Positions 1-9,029 of a stretch of 64,000 nucleotides of DNA are shown piece after piece (within the stretch, counting starts at the first letter, position 1; each line of letters opens with the position of its first letter). The translations under genes were made by a program, and so were the position numbers. The DNA comes from Haloglomus litoreum (GTDB lineage: Archaea > Halobacteriota > Halobacteria > Halobacteriales > Haloarculaceae), in the NCBI RefSeq assembly GCF_029338515.1, contig NZ_CP119988.1:2790001-2854000 (forward strand). Direction: 5' to 3'. Under the pieces are notes generated by a model. It saw only the letters and a list, made by a program, of their open reading frames with translations. It had not been told where the DNA came from and ran no database searches.

Positions 1-2
1 GG

Positions 3-1904
3 GAAGGCGTCGACGAAGAGGAGTTCGCGCGGGCGGAACGGCTTGCCCAGCTCCTCGCCGACGTGGTCGCGCAGCTCCTCGCGCAGCGCGTCGGACTCCT
101 CGACATCGGGTTCGAGCTGGACGAAGGTCACGACCGCGGTGCCGGTGGTGTCGTCGGGGACGCCGATGGCGGCCGCCGCGTTGACGGCGTCGTGGTCGAT
201 GAGCGCGCCCTCGACCTCCGCGGGGCCGACCTTCCGACCGGCGACGTTGAGCGCGTCGTCGGCCCGGCCGTGGAGGAACCAGAAGCCGTCCTCGTCCTCC
301 TGGGCCCAGTCGCCGTGGTCCCACATGTCCTCGAAGCGGCCCCAGTACTCGTCGAGGTAGCGCTCGTCGCCCGACCAGAGGGACTTCGTCATCGACGGGC
401 ACGAATCGCGCGCGACGAGGTAGCCGCGCTCGTGGCTGTCCCGGATGGACTCGCCCTTCGCGTTCACGATGTCGATGTCCATACCGAGGCCCGGCGAGCC
501 CAGGGTACAGGGCTTGAGCGGCTGGCCGGGCAGGGGCATCAGGAAGCAGCCGAAGATCTCCGTACCACCGGAGATGTTGATGATGGGACAGCGCTCGCCG
601 CCGACCTGCTCGTAGAACCACATCCAGGATTCGGGGTCCCAGGGCTCGCCCGTCGAGCCGAGCAGGCGGAGGCTGGAGAGGTCGTGGTCCTCGACCCACT
701 CGTCACCCTTCTTGCGGAGCGCGCGGATGGCGGTCGGCGAGATGCCGAAGACGGTGAGGTCGTGCCGGTCGATCATCGCCCAGAAGCGGTCGGGCTCGGG
801 GTGGTCCGGCGCCCCCTCGTACATGAAGATGTTCCCGGCGAAGGTGTGGTTCCCGATGAGCGTCCACGGCCCCATCATCCAGCCGATGTCCGAGACCCAG
901 AAGAACCGATCCGAGGGCTCGTGATCGAAGCCGAAGTAGATCTCCTTCGCCGCCTGCATCTGGGCGCCGGCGTGCGTGTGGACGATGCCCTTCGGCTTGC
1001 CGGTCGTGCCCGAGGAGTAGAGCAGCATACACGGGTCGGAGGCGTCCGTCTCGACGGTGTCGAACGCGTCGTCCTGTGCCCCCACGGCCTCGCTCCAGAA
1101 CTCGTCGCGGCCGTCGGTCATCGGCGGGTCGCTATCGCCGGACTGCGTCCGGCTCTCCGAGGCGTCCGAGGACGCCTCGCTGTCCTCGAAGCGACGGTAG
1201 ACGACGACGCTCCCCACGTCGGTGTCGGCTTCCTCGATGGCCTCGTCGGCGGGCTCCTTCAGGCCGACCTCGCTTCCCCGGCGGTAGAACCCATCCGCCG
1301 TGAAGAGGAGGTCCACCTCGGGGTCCTCGATGCGCGTGGCCGTGGCGTCCACACCGAACCCGGAGAAGATGGGCACCGCGATGGCGCCGGCCTTGAAGAT
1401 GCCGTACATGATGGCCGTGACCTCCGGCACCATCGGCATGTACAGCCCCACGGTGTCGCCCTTCTCGATGCCGCGCTCGCGGAGGCAGTTGGCGACCTGG
1501 TTGGCCTGGCGTGCGAGCTCGTGGAAGGTCGTCTCCCGGACCTCGCCGTCCTCGCCCTCCCACGTGATGGCGACGCGGTTGCGCTCGGGCGCGCCGAGCT
1601 GGGCCCAGCGGTCGACCGTGTTGTGCGCGACGTTGATGGAGCCGCCGGGGTACCACTCCGTGAACTGCGGCCCGTCGCTGTCGTCACGGACGGAGTCGTA
1701 CTCCTCGTACCACTCGACGCCGAGGTACTCCGGGAGTGCGTCCCAGAACCACTCCACGTCGTCGGCCGAGGCCGCGATGAGTTCCTCCAGCGAGTCGTAA
1801 CCGTGTTCCTGTGCGAACTCGTAGGCGTTCGTCCCCTCGACGTAGCCCTCGGGTGGTTCGAAGACCACCCGATCGGTCTCCTCGAGTGTGGTGTCGGACG
1901 GCAT
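3..1904 (-). CDS. Acyl-CoA synthetase (acetyl/propionyl-CoA synthetase type), C-terminus cut by window edge
   Basis: ATP-dependent acyl-AMP-forming ligase that activates a short acid such as acetate or propionate to its CoA thioester. The frame runs from an ATG at 1904 (MPSDTTLEETDR) off the left edge, giving about 634 residues. The P-loop YSSGTTGKPKG is near residue 295, followed by GWMMGPW, a STGEPWDPESW segment and the hinge region GRADDALNVAGRKVGPAEVE. Only the last part of the C-terminal domain, including the catalytic lysine, is missing. A 30-residue Ser/Asp-rich insert (around EASSDASESRTQSGDS) lies before the P-loop. The nearby mutase and epimerase genes make propionate a reasonable substrate, but this is inference. 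Confidence 0.9.
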   Translation of the reverse strand, partial: MPSDTTLEETDRVVFEPPEGYVEGTNAYEFAQEHGYDSLEELIAASADDVEWFWDALPEYLGVEWYEEYDSVRDDSDGPQFTEWYPGGSINVAHNTVDRWAQLGAPERNRVAITWEGEDGEVRETTFHELARQANQVANCLRERGIEKGDTVGLYMPMVPEVTAIMYGIFKAGAIAVPIFSGFGVDATATRIEDPEVDLLFTADGFYRRGSEVGLKEPADEAIEEADTDVGSVVVYRRFEDSEASSDASESRTQSGDSDPPMTDGRDEFWSEAVGAQDDAFDTVETDASDPCMLLYSSGTTGKPKGIVHTHAGAQMQAAKEIYFGFDHEPSDRFFWVSDIGWMMGPWTLIGNHTFAGNIFMYEGAPDHPEPDRFWAMIDRHDLTVFGISPTAIRALRKKGDEWVEDHDLSSLRLLGSTGEPWDPESWMWFYEQVGGERCPIINISGGTEIFGCFLMPLPGQPLKPCTLGSPGLGMDIDIVNAKGESIRDSHERGYLVARDSCPSMTKSLWSGDERYLDEYWGRFEDMWDHGDWAQEDEDGFWFLHGRADDALNVAGRKVGPAEVEGALIDHDAVNAAAAIGVPDDTTGTAVVTFVQLEPDVEESDALREELRDHVGEELGKPFRPRELLFVDAF

Positions 1905-2100
1905 CGTACCCCGTGGTGCGACCGGACCCGACAAGAAACCTTCCGAACGGGGCAACGAGCAACCAGTTTGGTGTGTATCCACCGTGGCCGGCCCGGGAAC
2001 CAGGGCGGGCCGGGGGCTCCGAACGACCGGCGCCGGCGACCGTGTCATCTCCACACCCGCGGCCTACACACTTTAGCGTGTCAGGGGTCAATGGCTGCTC

Positions 2101-2688
2101 ATGTACGTTCGGGACGCGCGCAACCGGGACGAGGCGTGGCTACTGGACGGGATCGAGGCGATGGGCCTCGACGAGACAGCGTTCCGATCACGGGACTACG
2201 TCATCGCGGTCGACAACGAGTCCGACACGCGCGCGGGCTTCGGTCGCCTGCGCTACCACCCGACGCCGAGCGACCCGGAGGTGGCCGAGCTGACGAGCAT
2301 CGGCGTGATGGACGGCTGGCGGAACCAGGGCGTCGGCGCCCACGTCATCGAGCGGCTCGTCGACACCGCGGAGATGGAGGGGTTCGGCCGGGTCTACTCG
2401 CTGACCAGCGAGCACGAGTACCTCTCACAGTTCGGCTTCCACCCCGTGGAGAGCGAAGACCTGCCCGCGGTGCTGCGCGACCGGCTGGAGGCCAAACGCG
2501 AGGAACTGGACCCCGAGGCCATCCCGATGGCCATCGACCCGGACCGGTTCCGGATGCCCGAGGCGCTGCGCGAGCGGTTCAAGCGCGCCGCCGAGGCGGT
2601 CGACGAACCCGAGGAGCCCGAGGAGACCCCCGAGGACTTCGGCATCGACCCCGACGAGGCCACGTACAAGTACGACACCGGCTCGTAG
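2101..2688 (+). CDS. GNAT family N-acetyltransferase
   Basis: Probable acetyl-CoA-dependent N-acetyltransferase of 195 residues; the acceptor is unknown. The acetyl-CoA binding motif A is visible as WRNQGVGAHVIERL (about residues 78-91), followed by the usual YSLTSEHEYLSQFGFHPVE strand-helix segment. The last 45 residues are acidic (EEPEEPEETPEDFG) and lie outside the fold. The start at 2101 is chosen because the frame opens with MYVRDARNRDE at the first GNAT strand; a TATA-like ACTTTAG lies about 30 nt upstream, so the transcript is probably near leaderless. It stands alone between a divergent acyl-CoA synthetase and a Tat-secreted protein. Confidence 0.82.
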   Translation: MYVRDARNRDEAWLLDGIEAMGLDETAFRSRDYVIAVDNESDTRAGFGRLRYHPTPSDPEVAELTSIGVMDGWRNQGVGAHVIERLVDTAEMEGFGRVYSLTSEHEYLSQFGFHPVESEDLPAVLRDRLEAKREELDPEAIPMAIDPDRFRMPEALRERFKRAAEAVDEPEEPEETPEDFGIDPDEATYKYDTGS

Positions 2689-2737
2689 CGGACGGCTCGT
2701 CGGTACGGTTTAGTTATCCCGGCGTGAGGGCGGAGAT

Positions 2738-3688
2738 ATGCCCTCTCGACGGCAGTTCCTGCTGAGTAGCGCAGCACTCGGCGCGATGACCCTCCCCGGT
2801 ACCGCGGCCGCGGGTTCCAGTCGGCCGACGGCCGACGTGGACGCCGCCCTGGACGGCTTCGGCTCCGGTGCGGTCAGTGGTCGCGTCGCCCCCCGTGCGC
2901 TCCCGCGCATCGGCGAGGCCGCCACCCGCGTCGCGGCCGAGGCCCCCGAGGTCGCCGACGGTGTGGCCGGCCGACTCCCCACGGCCACGGACGCGCTCGC
3001 GGCGCCCGACGGTACGCTCGGCGCACTCGGGGAGGCACCCCTGCACGTGGAGACGGTCGCCCCGGCCATCGACGGTGTCGACGCGCTCGCGGTCGGTATC
3101 GACTTCACCACCCGCGGGCCCGTCGTCCGGGCGCGCGTGACGGGCACGGATGGCGCACCCTCGCGCGCGGCGGCGCTGGACGCGCTCGCCGATGCGGGCC
3201 TCCCCGTCGCCGCGCTTGACCCGTTCGCCATCGCGGACAGCGACGACCTCGCGCTGTACGCCGGCGTCGCCGACCGGGACGACGAACAGCCGTTCATCCT
3301 CGCCCTGTTGCTCGTCGTCCTCGCCGCAGTCGTCGGGACGTTCGTACTGGGGCTCGGCAGCAGCGTGGGTTCCAGCGGGGGGTCCAGCGGGAGCGCGAGG
3401 GAGGCCCCGCAGGTGTCGTTCTCGTTCGATTACAGCGCCGACAACCAGCTCGTGACCATCATCCACAACGGCGGGGACAGCGTCGACGCGAGCGAACTGC
3501 AGGTCGTCTACGAGTCCGACGGGAGCACCGCGGTCGAACGCTGGCGTGACGACGACGACGGGACCGTCACCGCGGGCGACTCGTTCACCACCCGCCGGCC
3601 CATCGACTCCGGGGCGACGCTCCGTGTCGTCTGGCAGAACAGCGACGGGAGCGGCGGGGCGGTGCTGGGCGCGTTCGAGGCACCGTAG
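2738..3688 (+). CDS. Tat-exported, membrane-anchored protein with C-terminal pilin-like domain
   Basis: 316 residues of unknown function. The N-terminus PSRRQFLLSSAALG is a twin-arginine signal ending near an Ala-Gly site at residue 26. The next 150 residues are Ala/Asp-rich without a recognisable family. One membrane helix (FILALLLVVLAAVVGTFVLG) spans about residues 187-206, followed by a Gly/Ser spacer and a domain starting VSFSFDYSADNQLVTIIHNGG. That pattern is what haloarchaeal type IV pilins carry after their hydrophobic segment. The TATA element TTTAGTTA at 2709-2716 is 25 nt before the ATG, so the transcript is leaderless. The family of the central part is not recognised. Confidence 0.75.
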   Translation: MPSRRQFLLSSAALGAMTLPGTAAAGSSRPTADVDAALDGFGSGAVSGRVAPRALPRIGEAATRVAAEAPEVADGVAGRLPTATDALAAPDGTLGALGEAPLHVETVAPAIDGVDALAVGIDFTTRGPVVRARVTGTDGAPSRAAALDALADAGLPVAALDPFAIADSDDLALYAGVADRDDEQPFILALLLVVLAAVVGTFVLGLGSSVGSSGGSSGSAREAPQVSFSFDYSADNQLVTIIHNGGDSVDASELQVVYESDGSTAVERWRDDDDGTVTAGDSFTTRRPIDSGATLRVVWQNSDGSGGAVLGAFEAP

Positions 3689-3718
3689 GGCACGCGACAC
3701 GACCCCCTTCACGGCTTC

Positions 3719-4645
3719 TCAGGCACCCGTCGTCCGCGCCCTCGAGACGACCGCCAGCAGCGCCTCGTGCTTCACGAGCAGGAAGCCGGCCGCGACCAGC
3801 AGGAACCCCAGCACCGCGCCCGCCGACGGCACGTACCCGAACAGCCCCCAGGCGAGCGCCGCGGCGGTGACCGGTTCGGCGTAGTCGACGAGGCTGGCCT
3901 CGGTCGCACCGACGGTCCCCAGCAGGTAGAAGTAGAGGAGGAAGGCGACGACCCCCGAACCGAGGACGAGGAAGGCGAGCGCGCCGACCGCGGTGGGTGA
4001 CGTGGGCAGCGCCTGTCGCTCGCCGCCCAGGAGGCTCCCCGCGTGGAGCGCGCCGGCGCCGAGGAGCATCCCCCAGCCCTGGAGCGCCCCGGGCGTGAGC
4101 CGCGGCGAGAGTCGGCGGACAAGCACCGTCCCGAGCGCCCACAGCACCGTGGCGCCGAGGATGAGCGCGACGCCAACGGGCGGGGCGGCGCCGACGCTCC
4201 CGGGCGCGCTGACGACGACGACGCCGAGGAACCCGAGCGCGACTCCGCCGTAGCCGGCCGGGGCGAGCCGCTCGTCGTCGAGGAGGACGGCGGCGAACAG
4301 GGCCGTGAGGACCGGCACCAGTGCGACGACCGCCGCGGCGACGGCTCCCGGGACGGTGGTCTGCCCGACGTACAGCAGCGCGTGGTAGCCGGCGATGAGC
4401 AGCGCCCCGACGAGACCGACCGCGAGCAGGTCGTCGCGCGTCCGGGGCAGCCAGACGCCGCGGAGCGCCCCCCACGCGAGCACGAACACGCCCGCGAGGT
4501 CGTACCGGAGCGCGGCGAACAGCAGCGGCGGCACCTCGTCCACCCCGGCCTCGATGGCGACGAACGACCCACCCCAGAGCGTGGCAAGCACGACGAACGC
4601 GAGCCCGACCGTTGGGAACTCGCTCCAACTATCTCCCACAGACAT
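3719..4645 (-). CDS. EamA/DMT family transporter
   Basis: Inner-membrane drug/metabolite transporter of 308 residues with about ten predicted helices arranged as two EamA repeats. The first repeat begins GLAFVVLATLWGGSFVAIE and the second begins VGVALILGATVLWALGTVLV. Substrate is not deducible; relatives export amino acids, purines or other metabolites. It is divergent from an Lrp/AsnC regulator, a common arrangement for amino-acid exporters controlled by the neighbouring regulator. The TATA region TTTAACAA lies about 30 nt before the ATG and falls inside a 16-bp palindrome (4671-4686). Confidence 0.88.
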   Translation of the reverse strand: MSVGDSWSEFPTVGLAFVVLATLWGGSFVAIEAGVDEVPPLLFAALRYDLAGVFVLAWGALRGVWLPRTRDDLLAVGLVGALLIAGYHALLYVGQTTVPGAVAAAVVALVPVLTALFAAVLLDDERLAPAGYGGVALGFLGVVVVSAPGSVGAAPPVGVALILGATVLWALGTVLVRRLSPRLTPGALQGWGMLLGAGALHAGSLLGGERQALPTSPTAVGALAFLVLGSGVVAFLLYFYLLGTVGATEASLVDYAEPVTAAALAWGLFGYVPSAGAVLGFLLVAAGFLLVKHEALLAVVSRARTTGA

Positions 4646-4670
4646 GATTCCAGTTCAACCGAATCGGCGT

Positions 4671-4686
4671 AGAGTTGTTAAACTCT
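4671..4686. promoter_or_regulatory. Palindrome AGAGTT-GTTA-AACTCT over the EamA promoter
   Basis: Two perfect 6-bp inverted arms separated by four bases, centred about 33 nt before the EamA start on the minus strand and covering its TATA-like TTTAACAA. The position fits an operator where a bound dimer blocks TBP access. The divergent Lrp/AsnC gene starts 128 nt away, so its product is the obvious candidate to bind; binding itself is inference. Confidence 0.5.
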
Positions 4687-4813
4687 TCTATCAATGTCGA
4701 GTGGATAGCTGTACCAGATTCGAGGATGATGGCCGGTAGCTAGGACCAGTCCGGATATCGCCGACCACTGTCGGGGACGGTGGAGTATTGGGCCCTCCCC
4801 GGGACCGACCAGT

Positions 4814-5299
4814 ATGGATGAACGCGACGTTCGCATCCTGAAGGCCATCGCGGACCTCGAGACGGGGAGCCCCGAGCGGCTCCACGAGGCGACCGACATC
4901 CCGGTCTCCACGATCCACTACCGGCTGAACAACCTCCGCGAGGCCGGCGTCATCGAGAACGATCTCTACGACTTCGACCTCGACGAACTCGGCCTCGGCG
5001 TGACCGTGCTGGTGGAGGTACTGGCGGACTACTCCGGGCACCACGAGGCCGTCGCCGAGGCGATCCAGGAGATCGAAGGCGTGACACACCTCTTCTCGAC
5101 GATGGGGGAGACGGACTTCGTGGCGCTCGCGCAGCTGCCGGGCGACGACACCGTGGGGGAACTGCTCCGGGCCTTCGAGGAGGTCCCGGAGGTCGAACGG
5201 ACCAACTCGACGTACGTCATCGATACCCTCTACGAGGACGACCGCGCGCTGTCGTCGTACGGTATCGAGTCGCTGCTCTCTCACCTGGCCGACGAGTGA
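4814..5299 (+). CDS. Lrp/AsnC family transcriptional regulator
   Basis: 161-residue DNA-binding regulator. The N-terminal helix-turn-helix runs DERDVRILKAIADLE through PVSTIHYRLNNLREAG (residues 2-45). It is followed by a ligand-binding/oligomerisation domain with the pattern GLGVTVLVEVLADY and GVTHLFSTMGETDFVALAQL. Proteins of this type bind as dimers or octamers to palindromes and usually sense amino acids. Divergent arrangement with the EamA transporter and the palindrome between them suggest it controls that exporter. The ATG at 4814 is used because the HTH begins immediately after it. Confidence 0.92.
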   Translation: MDERDVRILKAIADLETGSPERLHEATDIPVSTIHYRLNNLREAGVIENDLYDFDLDELGLGVTVLVEVLADYSGHHEAVAEAIQEIEGVTHLFSTMGETDFVALAQLPGDDTVGELLRAFEEVPEVERTNSTYVIDTLYEDDRALSSYGIESLLSHLADE

Positions 5300-5402
5300 G
5301 TGGTCGGCGCCGGGGGTCCCCGGTGCGGGTCCGACCCGGCGGCACGGGTGAGGGCCAGCCGCGTCCCGACCATTCAAGCGGGCCGCCGTGGTAGCCCGGT
5401 GC

Positions 5403-7085
5403 ATGTTCGACGAGGAGGACCTCGAAGCGATCCGGACGGGCCACGAGGAGTGGGCGGATGAGACGTACGGCCCGACGGTCGACCGCTTCGGGGAACGCAA
5501 GGAGACGTTCACCACCGACACCGGCGGGACCGAGGTGGACCCGCTGTACACGCCGGCCGACGTGGCCGACCTGGACTACGAGGAGGACCTCGGCAACCCG
5601 GCCGAGCCGCCGTACACGCGGGGTGTCTACTCGACGATGTACCGCGGGCGACTCTGGACGATGCGCCAGTACGCCGGGATGGGCACCGCGCGCGAGACCA
5701 ACGAACGGTTCCACTACCTGATGGACGAGGGCCAGACCGGCCTCTCGATGGCGTTCGACCTGCCCACGCAGATGGGGTACGACTCGGACGCCGACATGGC
5801 CCAGGGCGAGGTCGGGAAGAGCGGCGTCGCCATCGACTCGCTCGACGACTTCGAGACCGTCTTCGACGGCATCCCGCTCGACGAGGTGAGCACGTCGATG
5901 ACCATCAACGCCCCCGCGTCCGTCCTGCTCGCGATGTACATCGCCGTCGGCGACAAACAGGGCGTCGACCGCGAGGAGCTCCGGGGCACTATCCAGAACG
6001 ACGTGCTCAAGGAGTACATCGCGCGTAACACCTTCATCTACCCCCCGGAGCCGTCGATGCGGCTCATCACGGACATCTTCGAGTACGCCGCCGAGGAGAC
6101 GCCGAACTTCAACACCATCTCCATCTCCGGCTACCACATCCGGGAGGCCGGCTCGACCGCGGCCCAGGAGATCGCCTTCACCCTCGGCGACGGCATCGAG
6201 TACGTCGAGGCCGCCATCGAGGCCGGGCAGGACGTCGACGAGTTCGCCCCCCAGTTGAGCTTCTTCTTCGCCTCCTACAACAACATCCTCGAGGAGGTCG
6301 CGAAGTTCCGCGCCGCCCGGCGGATGTGGTACCGGATCATGGAGGAGCGCTTCGACGCCCAGAAGGAGGCCTCGAAGCAGCTGAAGTTCCACACCCAGAC
6401 CGCGGGCTCGACGCTCACCGCCCAGCAGATCGAGAACAACGTCGTCCGCGTGGCCTACCAGGCCCTCGCAGCGGTGCTCGGCGGCACACAGAGCCTCCAC
6501 ACCAACGGGAAGGACGAGGCACTCAGCCTCCCGACGGAGAAGTCCGTGCGGACGGCGCTCCGGACCCAGCAGATCCTCGCCCACGAGTCCGGGGCGGCCG
6601 ACACCATCGACCCGCTCGCCGGGAGCTACTACGTCGAGTCCCTGACCGACGAACTCGAGCAGGAGGCGTTCGACATCCTCGACGAGGTCGACGAGCGCGG
6701 TGGGATGCGCCAGGCCGTCGAGGCGGGCTGGGTCCAGCGCCAGATCCAGGATACGGCGTTCGAGCGCCAGCGCGAGATCGAGGCCGGCGAGCGGACCATC
6801 GTCGGCGTCAACGAGTACCGTGTCGAGGACGAGGAGAAGGCCGAGGACATCGAGGAGGTCTCGGAGGAGGAACAGGAGCGCCAGCGCCAGAACGTCCAGC
6901 AGCTCCGCGAGGAGCGCGACGGCGCGGCCGTCGAGGCCGTGCTGGAGGACCTTCGCGCGGCCTGCGAATCCGACGAGAACGTGATGCCGTACATCGTCGA
7001 CGCGGTCAAGGCATACGCGACGACGGGCGAGATCTGTGACGCGATGCGGGACGTGTTCGGTGAGTACCGTGGGGCGACGGTCTGA
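5403..7085 (+). CDS. mcmA: Methylmalonyl-CoA mutase, large (catalytic) subunit
   Basis: TIM-barrel half of an adenosylcobalamin-dependent acyl-CoA mutase, interconverting succinyl-CoA and (R)-methylmalonyl-CoA. 560 residues from the ATG at 5403; a GTG at 5388 in frame is also possible but less likely. Landmarks are [37 protein letters not shown], the [20 protein letters not shown] segment and [15 protein letters not shown] near the C-terminal third. The B12-binding domain with its DxHxxG motif is absent, as expected for archaeal split enzymes; the small subunit gene is not in this window. A methylmalonyl-CoA epimerase follows 0.6 kb downstream. A related mutase (for example an isobutyryl-CoA type) cannot be excluded. 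Confidence 0.92.
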   Translation: MFDEEDLEAIRTGHEEWADETYGPTVDRFGERKETFTTDTGGTEVDPLYTPADVADLDYEEDLGNPAEPPYTRGVYSTMYRGRLWTMRQYAGMGTARETNERFHYLMDEGQTGLSMAFDLPTQMGYDSDADMAQGEVGKSGVAIDSLDDFETVFDGIPLDEVSTSMTINAPASVLLAMYIAVGDKQGVDREELRGTIQNDVLKEYIARNTFIYPPEPSMRLITDIFEYAAEETPNFNTISISGYHIREAGSTAAQEIAFTLGDGIEYVEAAIEAGQDVDEFAPQLSFFFASYNNILEEVAKFRAARRMWYRIMEERFDAQKEASKQLKFHTQTAGSTLTAQQIENNVVRVAYQALAAVLGGTQSLHTNGKDEALSLPTEKSVRTALRTQQILAHESGAADTIDPLAGSYYVESLTDELEQEAFDILDEVDERGGMRQAVEAGWVQRQIQDTAFERQREIEAGERTIVGVNEYRVEDEEKAEDIEEVSEEEQERQRQNVQQLREERDGAAVEAVLEDLRAACESDENVMPYIVDAVKAYATTGEICDAMRDVFGEYRGATV

Positions 7086-7184
7086 GCGACGACCGAGGTA
7101 GCGGGCACCCAACCGGCGAAGAACCCACTATACGTTCGAGGTTTGCTCCAGACGGCACACGAGCGTCAGACACGCTCGACGCTA

Positions 7185-7192
7185 TTTATATA
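7185..7192 (+). promoter_or_regulatory. TATA box TTTATATA for the 7214 gene
   Basis: A strong archaeal TATA element in otherwise GC-rich DNA. Its centre is about 25 nt before the ATG at 7214, so transcription should begin at or next to the start codon (leaderless mRNA). Confidence 0.7.
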
Positions 7193-7213
7193 CGACGTCG
7201 GCGTACCGGGGGC

Positions 7214-7534
7214 ATGCACCCGAGCGCGACCCCGGAGGACGTGGCGGCCTCACTCGCGACGGCGCGACGTGCCCTCGACGAGGGAGACGAGACGGTCGCC
7301 GCCGCCGATCTCGGCCGGGCGGCGGACTGGCTCCGAGCGCTCGGTCGCGGGATCGACCGGCCGGAGGCGTTCATCTACTACGAGGTCCTCGACGAGCGGC
7401 TGGCGGCCATCGACGCCGCGGTCGACGCCGGCGAGGACTCCGCCCCCGCCGTCCGGATCGCCCTCCAGCACGCCGAGCAACTGGTCGCGACGCTCCTCGG
7501 CCCGGAAGCGGCGAACCACGAGCCAGCGATGTAA
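7214..7534 (+). CDS. Hypothetical small helical protein
   Basis: 106 residues, acidic and alanine-rich, predicted almost entirely helical (EDVAASLATARRALDEGDET, DERLAAIDAAVDAGED, ALQHAEQLVATLLG). No signal peptide, membrane segment or metal motif is visible, and I recognise no family. The strong TATA element TTTATATA just upstream and consistent haloarchaeal codon use support a real gene. It lies between the mutase and epimerase genes on the same strand but with its own promoter, so a functional link is not implied. Confidence 0.65.
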   Translation: MHPSATPEDVAASLATARRALDEGDETVAAADLGRAADWLRALGRGIDRPEAFIYYEVLDERLAAIDAAVDAGEDSAPAVRIALQHAEQLVATLLGPEAANHEPAM

Positions 7535-7699
7535 TCTCGGTACAGCCACCCGATCCCCACCCTATCTGAGTTGTGATCGGATTTCAGCCATAATTCAGCA
7601 TATCCCTCCATGTCCTCCGCCCCCAGTCCCGTTCGCCACACGGGTCGCCAATCGGTCCGGCGACGGTAGCGATTAGTGCCGTCCCGCGGAACCGTCACC

Positions 7700-8083
7700 A
7701 TGCACATCGACCACACCGGTATCGCGACCGACGACGCCGAGCGACTGGCCGACCTGTACGTCGACCTGCTCGGGTGCGAGTACGCCCACAGCGAGGAGTT
7801 CGACGGGATGGACGTCCACTTCCTCGACTTCGGGAACGGCTACCTCGAGCTGCTGGAGCCGCTGGAGGAGGGCACCATCGCGCGCTACCTCGAGAACAAC
7901 GGCCCCGGCATCCACCATCTGGCCTTCGCGACCGACGACATCACGGCAGCGCTCGCCCGTGCCCGCGACCTGGACATCGAGGCCATCGATGAGGAACCCC
8001 GGCCGGGCGCGTGGGGCCACCGGGTCGCCTTCCTGCACCCCCGCGACACGGGCGGCGTGCTGATCGAGTTCGTCCAGCACTAG
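7700..8083 (+). CDS. mce: Methylmalonyl-CoA epimerase
   Basis: Vicinal-oxygen-chelate (glyoxalase-fold) metalloenzyme that interconverts (S)- and (R)-methylmalonyl-CoA, feeding the mutase. 127 residues from the ATG at 7700 (MHIDHTGIATDD). Metal ligands fit the family: His4 in IDHTGI, His in GPGIHHLAF, and Glu in GGVLIEFVQH near the C-terminus. Length matches the family. A GTG at 7676 would add eight residues ahead of the first strand and is rejected. Proximity to mcmA supports the assignment over other glyoxalase-fold proteins. Confidence 0.92.
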   Translation: MHIDHTGIATDDAERLADLYVDLLGCEYAHSEEFDGMDVHFLDFGNGYLELLEPLEEGTIARYLENNGPGIHHLAFATDDITAALARARDLDIEAIDEEPRPGAWGHRVAFLHPRDTGGVLIEFVQH

Positions 8084-8820
8084 CCGAGCACGTCGCCGGC
8101 CGCGACCGTCCGTGGTTCGGGTGCCCCGTCGGGGTCTGGTCCGAGGACGGCGCAGTCGCCCGCCGCCTCGGCGTCCGGGAGGAGTATCTCGCCGCCGGCC
8201 AGGAGTGGCGCCACGACGCCGGCAGCCACGACGCCCGGATGCGTCAGCGGCCCCCGGACCGCGACCGTCGCGTCGGCATCGAGGCCCCACTCGCCGGCGA
8301 CCTCGCGGGCAGCACCCAGCACGGTGCCGTGGCTCAGACTCCGGTCCTCGACCGCCAGGAGCGCGGTCTCCGGGTGGACCACGTCCGGCGGGGCGGTCGG
8401 GTTCTCGCTCCAGACCTCGCGCTCGAAGTAGGCGTGCGAGGGGTCCGCGGGGTCGTCGCCGTACGCGACGTACCGTGTGCCGGCGGGGTGGTCGTACTCC
8501 CCGACCCGCGCCGTCGGCACGACGAGCGCCTTCAGGTCGCCCTGGGCGCCCGTCTTCGGCGGGTCGAACTGTACCGTCGCACCGAGCATGGACGCACCGA
8601 CGAGCGTCAGCACGGGCTCCGGGACCCGCTCGGCCGCGACCCCGACGACGGCACCCTCCCGGACGCCCTCGTTCCGGAGGTAGTTGCCGACCTTCCACGC
8701 CGTCGTGCAGAACCGCCGCCAGTCGTAGGCTCGCCCGGAAGGGGGATGGCGGAGCGCGGGGCGGTCGCTCCGGCGCTCGCGGGCCACGCAGTCGCCGAGG
8801 ACTGCGAACTCGTCGGACAT
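8080..8820 (-). CDS. Shortened AMP-binding (acyl-CoA synthetase-like) protein
   Basis: 246 residues resembling only the N-terminal part of the acyl-adenylate ligase fold: RRSDRPALRHPPSGRAYDWRRF, then VGNYLRNEGVREGAVVGVAAE and LVGASMLGATVQFDPP. The residues where the nucleotide P-loop (SSGTTGxPKG) should stand read AVEDRSLSHGTVLG, so adenylation is doubtful. There is no C-terminal lysine domain. I believe similar short proteins occur in other haloarchaea, so this is probably a real family rather than a broken gene. The start at 8820 (MSDEFAVLGD) matches the domain start. The stop overlaps the stop of the epimerase by 4 nt, tail to tail. Confidence 0.7.
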   Translation of the reverse strand: MSDEFAVLGDCVARERRSDRPALRHPPSGRAYDWRRFCTTAWKVGNYLRNEGVREGAVVGVAAERVPEPVLTLVGASMLGATVQFDPPKTGAQGDLKALVVPTARVGEYDHPAGTRYVAYGDDPADPSHAYFEREVWSENPTAPPDVVHPETALLAVEDRSLSHGTVLGAAREVAGEWGLDADATVAVRGPLTHPGVVAAGVVAPLLAGGEILLPDAEAAGDCAVLGPDPDGAPEPRTVAAGDVLG

Positions 8821-9029
8821 ACCGGAGCCTATGGACGGGCCGGCGAAAAGGGTCCGGGGCTGGCCCGGTTCGCGAACAGGCGGCACCGCTCCCGCGCGCC
8901 GGGCCGTGGTACCGCGCTGGCGGAACCGACCGGAGGGTGGCGTTCCCCCCGCTCGGGTCGGCGGCCCGGCGATGGCTCGTCAGGGCACGGGGGCGCTGGC
9001 CGGGGACTGGTACTTGAATCTCCGTGTGC

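Noticed and set aside
63-2765. 900-codon open frame on the plus strand
   Set aside because: It is antisense to the acyl-CoA synthetase and runs through the GNAT gene in another frame. The product is Arg/Val/Asp-rich without domains; long noise frames are normal at this GC.
5217-7112. 631-codon open frame on the minus strand
   Set aside because: Antisense to methylmalonyl-CoA mutase.
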